Positions 33,296-39,444 of a DNA stretch of 39,444 nt are shown here, piece by piece. A model generated the notes under the pieces. That model did no database searches. It was not told the DNA's origin and saw nothing but the letters and a program-made list of their open reading frames with translations. Positions within the stretch are counted from its first letter, which is position 1. Every line of letters starts with the position of its first letter. Source of the DNA: Muribaculaceae bacterium (GTDB lineage: Bacteria > Bacteroidota > Bacteroidia > Bacteroidales > Muribaculaceae); assembly GCA_017453505.1 (NCBI GenBank), contig JAFTEU010000160.1, positions 1-39,444 of the forward strand, given 5' to 3'. Made by a program: the position numbers and the translations under genes.

Positions 33296-34331
33296 CGCGC
33301 AGCGGCACCACAGTGTGCTCGTCATGCGCTTCTCGGCACTGGGCGACGTGGCGATGACCATACCGGTGCTTTATCCCGTGTGCCGTGCCAACCGCGACGT
33401 GCGCTTTGTCATGCTCACCAAGAAGTGGCCCGCCTCGATTTTCCATGACCGTCCCGATAATCTGGACGTGCTGGGTGTGGACTTCAAGGCCGATTACAAG
33501 GGGATTCCAGGCCTGATCAGGCTAGCTGCAGCACTGGTCAGGGACTATCACATTGATGCTGTCGCCGATCTGCACAATGTCGTGCGATCCAGGATTATAG
33601 GACTGTGCTTGAGGCTGCGTGGCATCCCCGTTGATCACCTGGACAAGCAGCGCGCCCTGCGCAAGGCTCTGATCGACCACAAGGGTTCCCGGCCCGTCAC
33701 CCCCACCCACGAGCGGTACCGCCAGGTGTTTGAGCGCCTGGGTATAGCTGCGCCAGGTGGCTTCACTCGACTCTACGACGGCAAGCCCCTGCCCGAGAGC
33801 TCCATCCTCCCGGACAAGCAGCCAGGGCAGCGCTGGATAGCCATCGCCCCCTTCTCAGCCCATCAGGGCAAAGTCTATCCCTTGGAGCAGATGCGCCGTG
33901 TGGTCTCACTACTGAGCGAGAACAGCAATTACCGCATTTTCCTCCTCGGCGGCGGCAAGAAGGAGGCATCTATCTTGCAGCCATGGGAACAGGAGGGCCG
34001 AGTCATCTCGCTGGCGGCCGTCAAGCATGGCTTTGTCGACGAGTATGCCCTCTTGTCCAGGTGTGACTTGATGCTCACCATGGACTCGGCCAACATGCAC
34101 TTTGCCTCGCTTCTGGGGCTGAAGACGGCGACGATGTGGGGTGCTACATCCCCGTCCTGTGGTTTCCAGGGTTATGGAAAAGACGCTGATGACGATATCC
34201 AGCTCGACTTGCCTTGTCGGCCGTGCTCGATCTATGGCGAGCGGGAATGCCGCTACGGTGATTACCGTTGTCTGGCCGGAATCACGCCTCAACAGGTAGT
34301 CCAGCACTTGCAGTCGATGCTGGACAAGTAA
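33282..34331 (+). CDS. Glycosyltransferase family 9 (heptosyltransferase-like), first copy
   Basis: 349 residues of the GT9 family, which adds heptose or related sugars to lipid A-core or other envelope glycans. The GT-B fold shows VMRFSALGDVAMTIPVLYPV at the N-terminus and LTMDSANMHFASLLGLKTAT near residue 265. Near the C-terminus is the Cys-rich LPCRPCSIYGERECRYGDYR. It overlaps the DUF4254 gene by 14 nt. A second GT9 gene with the same features follows, so the pair arose by tandem duplication. Donor and acceptor are unknown. Confidence 0.9.
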   Translation: MARSDAQRHHSVLVMRFSALGDVAMTIPVLYPVCRANRDVRFVMLTKKWPASIFHDRPDNLDVLGVDFKADYKGIPGLIRLAAALVRDYHIDAVADLHNVVRSRIIGLCLRLRGIPVDHLDKQRALRKALIDHKGSRPVTPTHERYRQVFERLGIAAPGGFTRLYDGKPLPESSILPDKQPGQRWIAIAPFSAHQGKVYPLEQMRRVVSLLSENSNYRIFLLGGGKKEASILQPWEQEGRVISLAAVKHGFVDEYALLSRCDLMLTMDSANMHFASLLGLKTATMWGATSPSCGFQGYGKDADDDIQLDLPCRPCSIYGERECRYGDYRCLAGITPQQVVQHLQSMLDK

Positions 34332-34346
34332 TAAAATCATTAAAGT

Positions 34347-34378
34347 GTTGCATATCTCGACGATAAGTCTTAACTTTG
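34347..34378 (+). promoter_or_regulatory. Promoter of the second glycosyltransferase operon
   Basis: GTTG (34347-34350), 20 nt, TAACTTTG (34371-34378). The ATG at 34431 is 53 nt downstream. Confidence 0.7.
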
Positions 34379-34430
34379 CCATGTGAATCACTTTACAATC
34401 CATTGATTGTTAACTAGTCCTGTGTGAGGT

Positions 34431-35558
34431 ATGTCAAGTAAAAAGAAACATTTCAGCAACGTGCTCGTTATCCGCTTGTCGGCACTGGGCAACGTGGCGA
34501 TGACCATTCCTGTGTTATATCCCGTGTGTGAGGCCAATCCTGACACCCGTTTCATCATGTTGACCAAGAAGTGGCCCGCGACGATGTTCCAAGACCGGCC
34601 CAGCAACCTCACGGTCGTGGAGTTTGATGCCAAGGAGAATAACAATGGCTTCCTCGGTCTGTTGAAATTCGCTGCCCAGGTCTGCAAGCAATACGACATC
34701 GATGCTATTGCCGACCTCCACAATGTCATGGGAACATGGATCATGGATGCATACATGCGCATGTGCGGAGCCAAGGTCGTGCGCCTTGACCGCGAGAACG
34801 CCAAGCGCAAGGCCCTGGTCAATCACCGTTCAACCGAGCCTGTCACGCCTATCCATGACCGTTACCGCAACGTCTTCAAGCGGTTGGGCTTTGAGGCGCC
34901 TGACAACTTCACCCGCCTGTATATGGGTTGTGACTGGCCTGAGAGCCCTATTGTCCTCAACAAGGAGCCAGGACAGCGATGGATTGCCATTTCACCGTTC
35001 TCGTCCCATCGGCAGAAGGCCTATCCCCTCGAGTTGATGGAGAAGGTAATCGAACGACTCACCCAGAACGAAAACTACTGGATATTCCTCATGGGCGGTG
35101 GCAAGGCCGAGAAGATCGCCCTGCGCCCCATTGCCCGCAAGTATAAGAACGTCATCTCGATGGCCGAGGTCAAGCACAAGTTCATCGACGAGTATGCCCT
35201 GTTTGGCAAGTGTGACCTGATGCTCACGATGGAGTCGGCCAACATGCACCTGGCATCCCTGGTGGACTTGCAGGCCATGACCATCTGGGGACCGACATCC
35301 CCTGCATGCGGCTACCTGGGGTACAATCAGGTTGTGGAAGACGACATCCAGCTCGACATGCCTTGCCGTCCCTGCTCCATCACGGGCGACAGGCCCTGCA
35401 AGTATGGCGACTTCCGTTGCCTGGCCAATATCTCTCCCGACGATATCGCACGCAGGGTCATCGAGGCCGTGGAGTATAATGCCGAACATCATACCAAGGC
35501 TACACGTTTAGCGCAGGCACGTGACAGACATCTGCGTTCACAAGAAACACAAGAATGA
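34431..35558 (+). CDS. Glycosyltransferase family 9, second copy
   Basis: 375 residues, clearly paralogous to the preceding gene: VIRLSALGNVAMTIPVLYPV, LTMESANMHLASLVDLQAMT and MPCRPCSITGDRPCKYGDFR line up one to one. The Asp of the first copy's MDSANMH is Glu here (MESANMH), in the nucleotide-sugar site region. A basic tail after residue 350 is specific to this copy. It has its own promoter and overlaps the epimerase gene by 4 nt. The two enzymes probably add successive sugars of the same envelope glycan; this is inference. Confidence 0.9.
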   Translation: MSSKKKHFSNVLVIRLSALGNVAMTIPVLYPVCEANPDTRFIMLTKKWPATMFQDRPSNLTVVEFDAKENNNGFLGLLKFAAQVCKQYDIDAIADLHNVMGTWIMDAYMRMCGAKVVRLDRENAKRKALVNHRSTEPVTPIHDRYRNVFKRLGFEAPDNFTRLYMGCDWPESPIVLNKEPGQRWIAISPFSSHRQKAYPLELMEKVIERLTQNENYWIFLMGGGKAEKIALRPIARKYKNVISMAEVKHKFIDEYALFGKCDLMLTMESANMHLASLVDLQAMTIWGPTSPACGYLGYNQVVEDDIQLDMPCRPCSITGDRPCKYGDFRCLANISPDDIARRVIEAVEYNAEHHTKATRLAQARDRHLRSQETQE

Positions 35559-36565
35559 AAAAAAGTATACTCATTACAGGCGCTGGTGGCTTTATCGGCG
35601 GTTTTCTCGTCGAGGAAGCCCTCAAGCGCGGATATGACACGTGGGCGGCTGTGCGCTCCACGACGAGCCGTGAGTTCCTCCAGGACGAGCGCATTCATTT
35701 CATCGAGCTCGATTATGAAGATCAGGACCGCCTGGCCGACACCCTGCGCGACCATGCGGGCGAGTGGGGCAGGTGGGATTATATCGTCCACAACCTGGGC
35801 GTGACCAAGAGCACCAACTACCTGGACTTCGAGCGGGTCAACTATGGCTACTTGCGCACCTTTGCCGATGCCCTGCGTGACACCGAACTGTTGCCCGAGG
35901 TGTTCTTGATGATGAGCAGCCTGAGCGTGATGGGGCCTGGTGACGAGAGCAGCTACAGACCCTTTGAGCCGACCGATGTCCCCCTGCCCAACACCTTCTA
36001 TGGCGTCTCCAAACTCAAGGCTGAGACCTACCTGCGGTCACTTGAAGGCTTCCCCTATACCATCTTCCGCTGCACGGGTGTTTATGGCCCTCATGAGCGG
36101 GATTATTACCTGATGATCAAGAGCATCAAGCGCGGCTTTGACTTCAGTGTCGGCTTCGACAAGCAGATGCTCACCTTTATCTATGTCAAGGACTTGGCCA
36201 CAGGTGTGATGGATGCCCTGGAGAAGGGCCCGTTGCGCAAGGCCTATTTCATCAGCGAGAACAAGGCTTACACCCAGCAGGAGTTCCGCAAGATTGTGTG
36301 TGAGGAGTTAGGCAAGAAGTTTGTCATTCCCGTGACATGTCCCTTGTGGCTGGTCAAGGTCGTGTGCAATGTCTCGGAGTGGCTCGGAAAGGTGACCCTC
36401 AAGGCAAGTCCCCTCAACCGCGACAAGTTCAAGATCCTCAAGCAGCGCAACTGGCTGTGTGACACCATCGAGGCGCAGTGCGACTTCAATTTCAAGCCGA
36501 AGTATTCGCTGCGCGATGGCATCCGCGAGGCCATCGCGTGGTACCGCGAGGCTGGCTGGCTGTGA
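35555..36565 (+). CDS. NAD-dependent epimerase/dehydratase
   Basis: 336 residues of the extended SDR family acting on nucleotide sugars or related substrates. It starts with the cofactor motif ITGAGGFIGGFLVEEALKRG and has the catalytic pair in FYGVSKLKAETYLRS (Tyr-x3-Lys), then FRCTGVYGPHERDYY. It overlaps the second GT9 gene by 4 nt and shares one base with aroK (TGATG), so it is translated in coupling with both. Context suggests a sugar-nucleotide step for the neighbouring glycosyltransferases; the substrate is not identifiable. Confidence 0.88.
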   Translation: MKKSILITGAGGFIGGFLVEEALKRGYDTWAAVRSTTSREFLQDERIHFIELDYEDQDRLADTLRDHAGEWGRWDYIVHNLGVTKSTNYLDFERVNYGYLRTFADALRDTELLPEVFLMMSSLSVMGPGDESSYRPFEPTDVPLPNTFYGVSKLKAETYLRSLEGFPYTIFRCTGVYGPHERDYYLMIKSIKRGFDFSVGFDKQMLTFIYVKDLATGVMDALEKGPLRKAYFISENKAYTQQEFRKIVCEELGKKFVIPVTCPLWLVKVVCNVSEWLGKVTLKASPLNRDKFKILKQRNWLCDTIEAQCDFNFKPKYSLRDGIREAIAWYREAGWL

Positions 36566-37095
36566 TGAGACCTGTTTTCCTGATTGGGTACATGGGCTGC
36601 GGCAAGACCACGCTGGGCGAGGTGCTGGCCATGGAGATGGGATTGCGTTTCATCGACCTTGATGACTATATCGAGCAGCGCCATGGTGCGTCAATCAATC
36701 AGATTTTTGCTTCGCTGGGTGAGTCACGTTTCCGTGACCTTGAGACGGCGGCCGTGCGTGACGTGGCTGCGATGACCGATGTCGTGGTGAGCTGCGGTGG
36801 CGGTACGCCGTGCCATGGCGACAACATGGCACTGATGAATGCGGCAGGCATGACCGTCTGGCTCACGACCAGTCCCGAGCGCATCACGGCCCGCCTGCTC
36901 CTGCCCGAGCAGAAGTGCAAGCGGCCGAAGGTCGCACATCTCCCTGATGTCGAGGTGCTCCCTCTTGTTAAAGCCGAGTTAGTCGTTCGATCGGCCTTTT
37001 ATGGCCAGGCGCAGATACGTTTTGATTCCACCGACATCGAGACAGCCGAGGCTACGGTCCGTACGGCACGATGCCTGGCTTCACTCCTGCGATAG
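36565..37095 (+). CDS. aroK: Shikimate kinase
   Basis: Phosphorylates shikimate at the 3-position, the step before AroA, also encoded in this window. 176 residues. The ATG at 36565 (TGATG junction with the epimerase stop) is used rather than an upstream frame, because it begins directly with FLIGYMGCGKTTLG (Walker A). Other signatures are FIDLDDYIEQRHG (substrate-binding Asp), ESRFRDLE and VVSCGGGTPCHGDNMALM. The lid region is around LLLPEQKCKRPKV, where the usual R-x-x-RP appears as KCKRP. Length is normal. Confidence 0.93.
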   Translation: MRPVFLIGYMGCGKTTLGEVLAMEMGLRFIDLDDYIEQRHGASINQIFASLGESRFRDLETAAVRDVAAMTDVVVSCGGGTPCHGDNMALMNAAGMTVWLTTSPERITARLLLPEQKCKRPKVAHLPDVEVLPLVKAELVVRSAFYGQAQIRFDSTDIETAEATVRTARCLASLLR

Positions 37096-37129
37096 CCCTC
37101 GGGGTCGTTAGGGTAACTTCATCCGCGAA

Positions 37130-37161
37130 TTTGCCGCATTCAGAAAAATGATGTAATTTTG
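37130..37161 (+). promoter_or_regulatory. Promoter of the RNase H gene
   Basis: TTTG (37130-37133), 20 nt, TAATTTTG (37154-37161). The ATG at 37183 is 22 nt downstream. Confidence 0.8.
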
Positions 37162-37182
37162 TCGCTCTAACAGTGGTTTTTT

Positions 37183-37827
37183 ATGGCAAGTGGCAAGCAC
37201 AAGTGGTATGTCGTGTGGAATGGTACCGAGCCTGGCATCTGTGACTCTTGGGCCGAATGCGAGTTGAGGGTCAAGGGATTTCCCGGTGCTCGATACAAGG
37301 CATACAATACCCAGCAGGAAGCCGTCGAGGCCTTCCGCAACGACCCTGGGGAACTGGATATCCTCCGGGCGATTGCGCGTGCCCCCCGAGAGTTTGTCAA
37401 CTACGAGGCCGTCCCGGGGATAGTCCGTGACAGCATTGCTGTGGATGGTGCCTGTGCCGGCAACCCTGGTGTGATGGAGTATCGCGGCGTTGATGTTCCT
37501 AGTGGTGCCGAGCTGTTTCACCAGGGGCCTTTCCCTGATGCGACCAACAACATCGGCGAGTTCCTGGCCATCGTTCACGCGCTGGCATTGTTTCACAACC
37601 AGGGTAATGACCACACCGCCATCTATAGCGACAGCCAGACCGCCCTGTCGTGGATACGTGCCAGCAAGTGCCGCACCAAGTTGGCTCGGACCGATGCCAA
37701 TGCGCGCCTGTTTGAAATTATCGGTCGTGCCGAGCGGTGGCTTGCCACGCACACGTGGCCTAACGCCCTGCTCAAGTGGAATACCGCTGAATGGGGTGAG
37801 ATTCCAGCCGACTTCGGTCGTAAATGA
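37183..37827 (+). CDS. rnhA: Ribonuclease H with N-terminal viroplasmin domain
   Basis: Cleaves the RNA strand of RNA-DNA hybrids. Residues 1-50 form the hybrid-binding viroplasmin domain (KWYVVWNGTEPGICDSW, YKAYNTQQEAVEAF). The catalytic RNase H1 domain follows (about 80-214), with acidic residues in IAVDGACAGNPG, NNIGEFLAI, IYSDSQTALSW and probably ARTDANARL. The end WNTAEWGEIPADFGRK is typical of the Bacteroidetes form. It has a perfect promoter. The next gene begins 9 nt later. Confidence 0.93.
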   Translation: MASGKHKWYVVWNGTEPGICDSWAECELRVKGFPGARYKAYNTQQEAVEAFRNDPGELDILRAIARAPREFVNYEAVPGIVRDSIAVDGACAGNPGVMEYRGVDVPSGAELFHQGPFPDATNNIGEFLAIVHALALFHNQGNDHTAIYSDSQTALSWIRASKCRTKLARTDANARLFEIIGRAERWLATHTWPNALLKWNTAEWGEIPADFGRK

Positions 37828-37835
37828 TTTGAGAT

Positions 37836-38369
37836 ATGTCTAACAAGTTAGTAATGAAATATCGTGATGAGCTGGACAAGAGCTACGGCGTTGCGGGCAT
37901 GGCGCTAGGTCTGTCGGTCTATGACGCGGCAGACTTGTTCACGTCCATCACCCTTGATGCCGACGGCCCTGGGTGCATCCAGTTCACGCCCGAATTCTAC
38001 TTCGCCGGCAACCCCCGATTGTCGCCCACGGGCTCCTGGAAGTACATCCTGGGGCACTTCCGCATCTCGGTGGGTCTAGCCGTTGCCAATGCCCTGTGCC
38101 GCCGCATGGTGCTTGACAATGATAAGGTGGACGGAGCCTTGAGGGATGAGCTGTTCAATGCGGCTTTTCAGGATGGGCGCGATTATTGCCAGCTTGAGCG
38201 CGACGAGGTGGAGCCCATCTTTGACGAGGCCTTTGACAACATGAAGCGCCTATTTGGCAATGGCCAGGTGCGCAAGGCGATGGATGCTTTTGCCGATGCC
38301 TTGCAGCAGCGGCGCACGCTATCCCACATCGATGTCACCGACATCCTCCAGCAGCTCGACCTTATTTAG
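37836..38369 (+). CDS. Conserved-looking cytoplasmic protein of unknown function
   Basis: 177 residues with no signal peptide or membrane helix and no recognised domain. It is mixed alpha/beta in appearance, with GLSVYDAADLFTSITLDADG, FYFAGNPRLSPTGSWKYILG and a helical acidic C-terminus (VEPIFDEAFDNMKRLFGNG). Base composition and codon use match its neighbours, so it is a resident gene. Nine nucleotides separate it from rnhA, so they are probably co-transcribed. No function is proposed. Confidence 0.75.
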   Translation: MSNKLVMKYRDELDKSYGVAGMALGLSVYDAADLFTSITLDADGPGCIQFTPEFYFAGNPRLSPTGSWKYILGHFRISVGLAVANALCRRMVLDNDKVDGALRDELFNAAFQDGRDYCQLERDEVEPIFDEAFDNMKRLFGNGQVRKAMDAFADALQQRRTLSHIDVTDILQQLDLI

Positions 38370-38390
38370 TATTTCTTATATATAATGTGT

Positions 38391-38418
38391 AACTGACAAC
38401 TAAAAACTGATAACTGAA
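38391..38418 (+). repeat. Heptamer array (AACTGAA, 4 units) abutting a start codon
   Basis: Units aactgac, aactaaa, aactgat, aactgaa end exactly at the base before the ATG at 38419. The array therefore occupies the ribosome-binding region of the radical SAM gene, which has no Shine-Dalgarno sequence. Confidence 0.75.
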
Positions 38419-39198
38419 ATGCAGACTGTTCTTTTTCACTCGACAATATACGGACCCATCCGCAGCCGCAGGCTCGGAATGTCCCTCGGCATCAACCTCA
38501 TGCCCAACGATGGCAAGATCTGTTCCTTCGATTGCCTCTATTGCGAGGCAGGCTTTAATGCTCAGGGTCCAGGCAAGGACGGTGTCCCCACGCGCGAAGC
38601 CGTCAAGAAGCAACTCCGTCACAAGCTGGAAGAGATGAAACGTGAGGGCCAGACCCTGGACGTGATCACCTTCTCGGGCAATGGTGAGCCCACGCTGCAT
38701 CCTGAGTTTAAGAAGGTGGTTGAGGATGTCCTGCGCCTGCGCACCGAGTTCTTCCCCGGTGCCAAGGTGTCGGTTCTGAGCAATTCCACGATGGCAGGCA
38801 AGCCCCAGGTGGCTGAGGCCCTGCTCAAGGTGGATAATAACATCCTCAAACTTGACAGTGCCATTCCCCACACGTTCATCGCCATCAACCGTCCCGTCTC
38901 GCCCAACTGTCTGCCCGAGGGTGTCATTGCCGACCTCAAGCGATTCAATGGGCAGTGTGTCGTTCAGACCATCATGCTGCGTGGTGAGTTCGAGGGAAAG
39001 CATTTCGATAATACCACCGACGAGGAGCTGGATGCCCTCCTGGGTGCTTACCTGCAGATCAAGCCCCGCGAGGTGATGCTTTACAGCATCGACCGCAAGA
39101 CTCCTGCCCAGAATCTGGAAAAGGTGGGCAAGGAGGAACTCGAGCGCATCGCCCAGCGCTTCCGCGATGCTGGCATCACGGTTCAGGTCAATGCCTGA
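38419..39198 (+). CDS. Radical SAM protein, COG0731-like
   Basis: 259 residues. The 4Fe-4S binding motif is CSFDCLYC at about residues 36-43, preceded by GPIRSRRLGMSLGINLMP, a signature of the COG0731 (Tyw1-like) radical SAM group. TFSGNGEPTLHPEF is the SAM-binding GGE-like strand. No accessory cluster domain is obvious. The bacterial members have no assigned substrate, although archaeal and eukaryal relatives act in wybutosine synthesis. It is followed by a hairpin at 39221-39252. Confidence 0.85.
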   Translation: MQTVLFHSTIYGPIRSRRLGMSLGINLMPNDGKICSFDCLYCEAGFNAQGPGKDGVPTREAVKKQLRHKLEEMKREGQTLDVITFSGNGEPTLHPEFKKVVEDVLRLRTEFFPGAKVSVLSNSTMAGKPQVAEALLKVDNNILKLDSAIPHTFIAINRPVSPNCLPEGVIADLKRFNGQCVVQTIMLRGEFEGKHFDNTTDEELDALLGAYLQIKPREVMLYSIDRKTPAQNLEKVGKEELERIAQRFRDAGITVQVNA

Positions 39199-39220
39199 TA
39201 CTTCAATACAAGACATCACT

Positions 39221-39252
39221 TGCAGCGGCTCCCGGAAACAGGAGTCGCTGCA
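39221..39252 (+). terminator. Hairpin after the radical SAM gene
   Basis: TGCAGCGGCTCC (39221-39232) pairs with GGAGTCGCTGCA (39241-39252), 12 bp with one G-U, loop CGGAAACA. A weak T-rich tail follows. Confidence 0.65.
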
Positions 39253-39353
39253 TTGCTTTCAGTAGGCTGAATCCCTACTTTTATTGGTAATCAATAAAAT
39301 TATACCTTTTATTTGTTAATGAAGGTTATTTTCTAATTTTTTTGATTGAAATA

Positions 39354-39385
39354 TTTGGTGGGTTTGCCGGGCGGCTGTAATTTTG
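39354..39385 (+). promoter_or_regulatory. Promoter of an unseen downstream transcript
   Basis: TTTG (39354-39357), 20 nt, TAATTTTG (39378-39385). No start codon with an extended frame follows before the window ends. Confidence 0.7.
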
Positions 39386-39397
39386 CATCGCTTTTCG

Positions 39398-39435
39398 GCT
39401 CACGAGATGCATGAATTGAGTGAGCGGTTTTTTTT
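39398..39435 (+). terminator. Short hairpin with T8 just downstream of the last promoter
   Basis: GCTCAC (39398-39403) can pair with GTGAGC (39420-39425), followed by GG and eight T (39428-39435). It would end transcripts about 45 nt after the promoter at 39354-39385, as an attenuator or tiny RNA would. The 6-bp stem is weak. Confidence 0.4.
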
Positions 39436-39444
39436 GACGCCTTA

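Overview
The window looks like chromosome of a gut-type Bacteroidales bacterium, most likely near Muribaculaceae or Prevotellaceae (the family is inference). The support is the Bacteroidetes promoter, with a -7 box TAnnTTTG and a -33 box TTTG; seven promoters here have exactly 20 nt between the boxes. Gene content agrees: a NagB/PIG-L fusion, DUF4834, DUF4254 next to family-9 glycosyltransferases, a RibF fusion and a viroplasmin-type RNase H. No rRNA, tRNA, CRISPR array, integrase or IS transposase was seen. Almost all of the window is ordinary core chromosome.

Layout. 1-6 kb: dusB, a GIN-domain protein, Xaa-Pro aminopeptidase, a zinc-ribbon membrane protein, a membrane-anchored TPR protein and pyrH. 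6-8.5 kb: an AT-rich orphan membrane protein and a FadL-type outer-membrane protein. 8.5-15.3 kb (minus strand): a cell-wall recycling group (NagZ-like GH3, LD-carboxypeptidase, small anchored protein), a secreted repeat protein, then cvpA-aroA-metallophosphoesterase. 15.4-17.8 kb: two overlapping GH25 muramidases. 18-19.7 kb: phosphatidylethanolamine synthesis (psd-pssA) plus a DUF4834 protein. 19.8-24 kb (minus): ribF-upp-nadB and a short-chain dehydrogenase. 24.2-26.2 kb: the only clearly accessory segment, an AT-rich ATPase/nuclease-like gene bracketed by palindromic repeats. 26.3-31.2 kb: an esterase, psuK-psuG and a NagB/PIG-L fusion with altered deaminase residues. 31.3-37.1 kb: miaB, DUF4254, two family-9 glycosyltransferases, an epimerase and aroK. 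37.2-39.2 kb: RNase H, an unknown protein and a radical SAM protein.

Two observations go beyond gene annotation. First, many intergenic gaps hold short tandem arrays whose sequences differ but whose period is 7 or 9 nt; some supply stop codons or abut start codons. Second, the ATPase gene lies between same-orientation copies of a ~53-58 bp palindromic element, and the broken left unit plus the right copy rebuild one complete unit.
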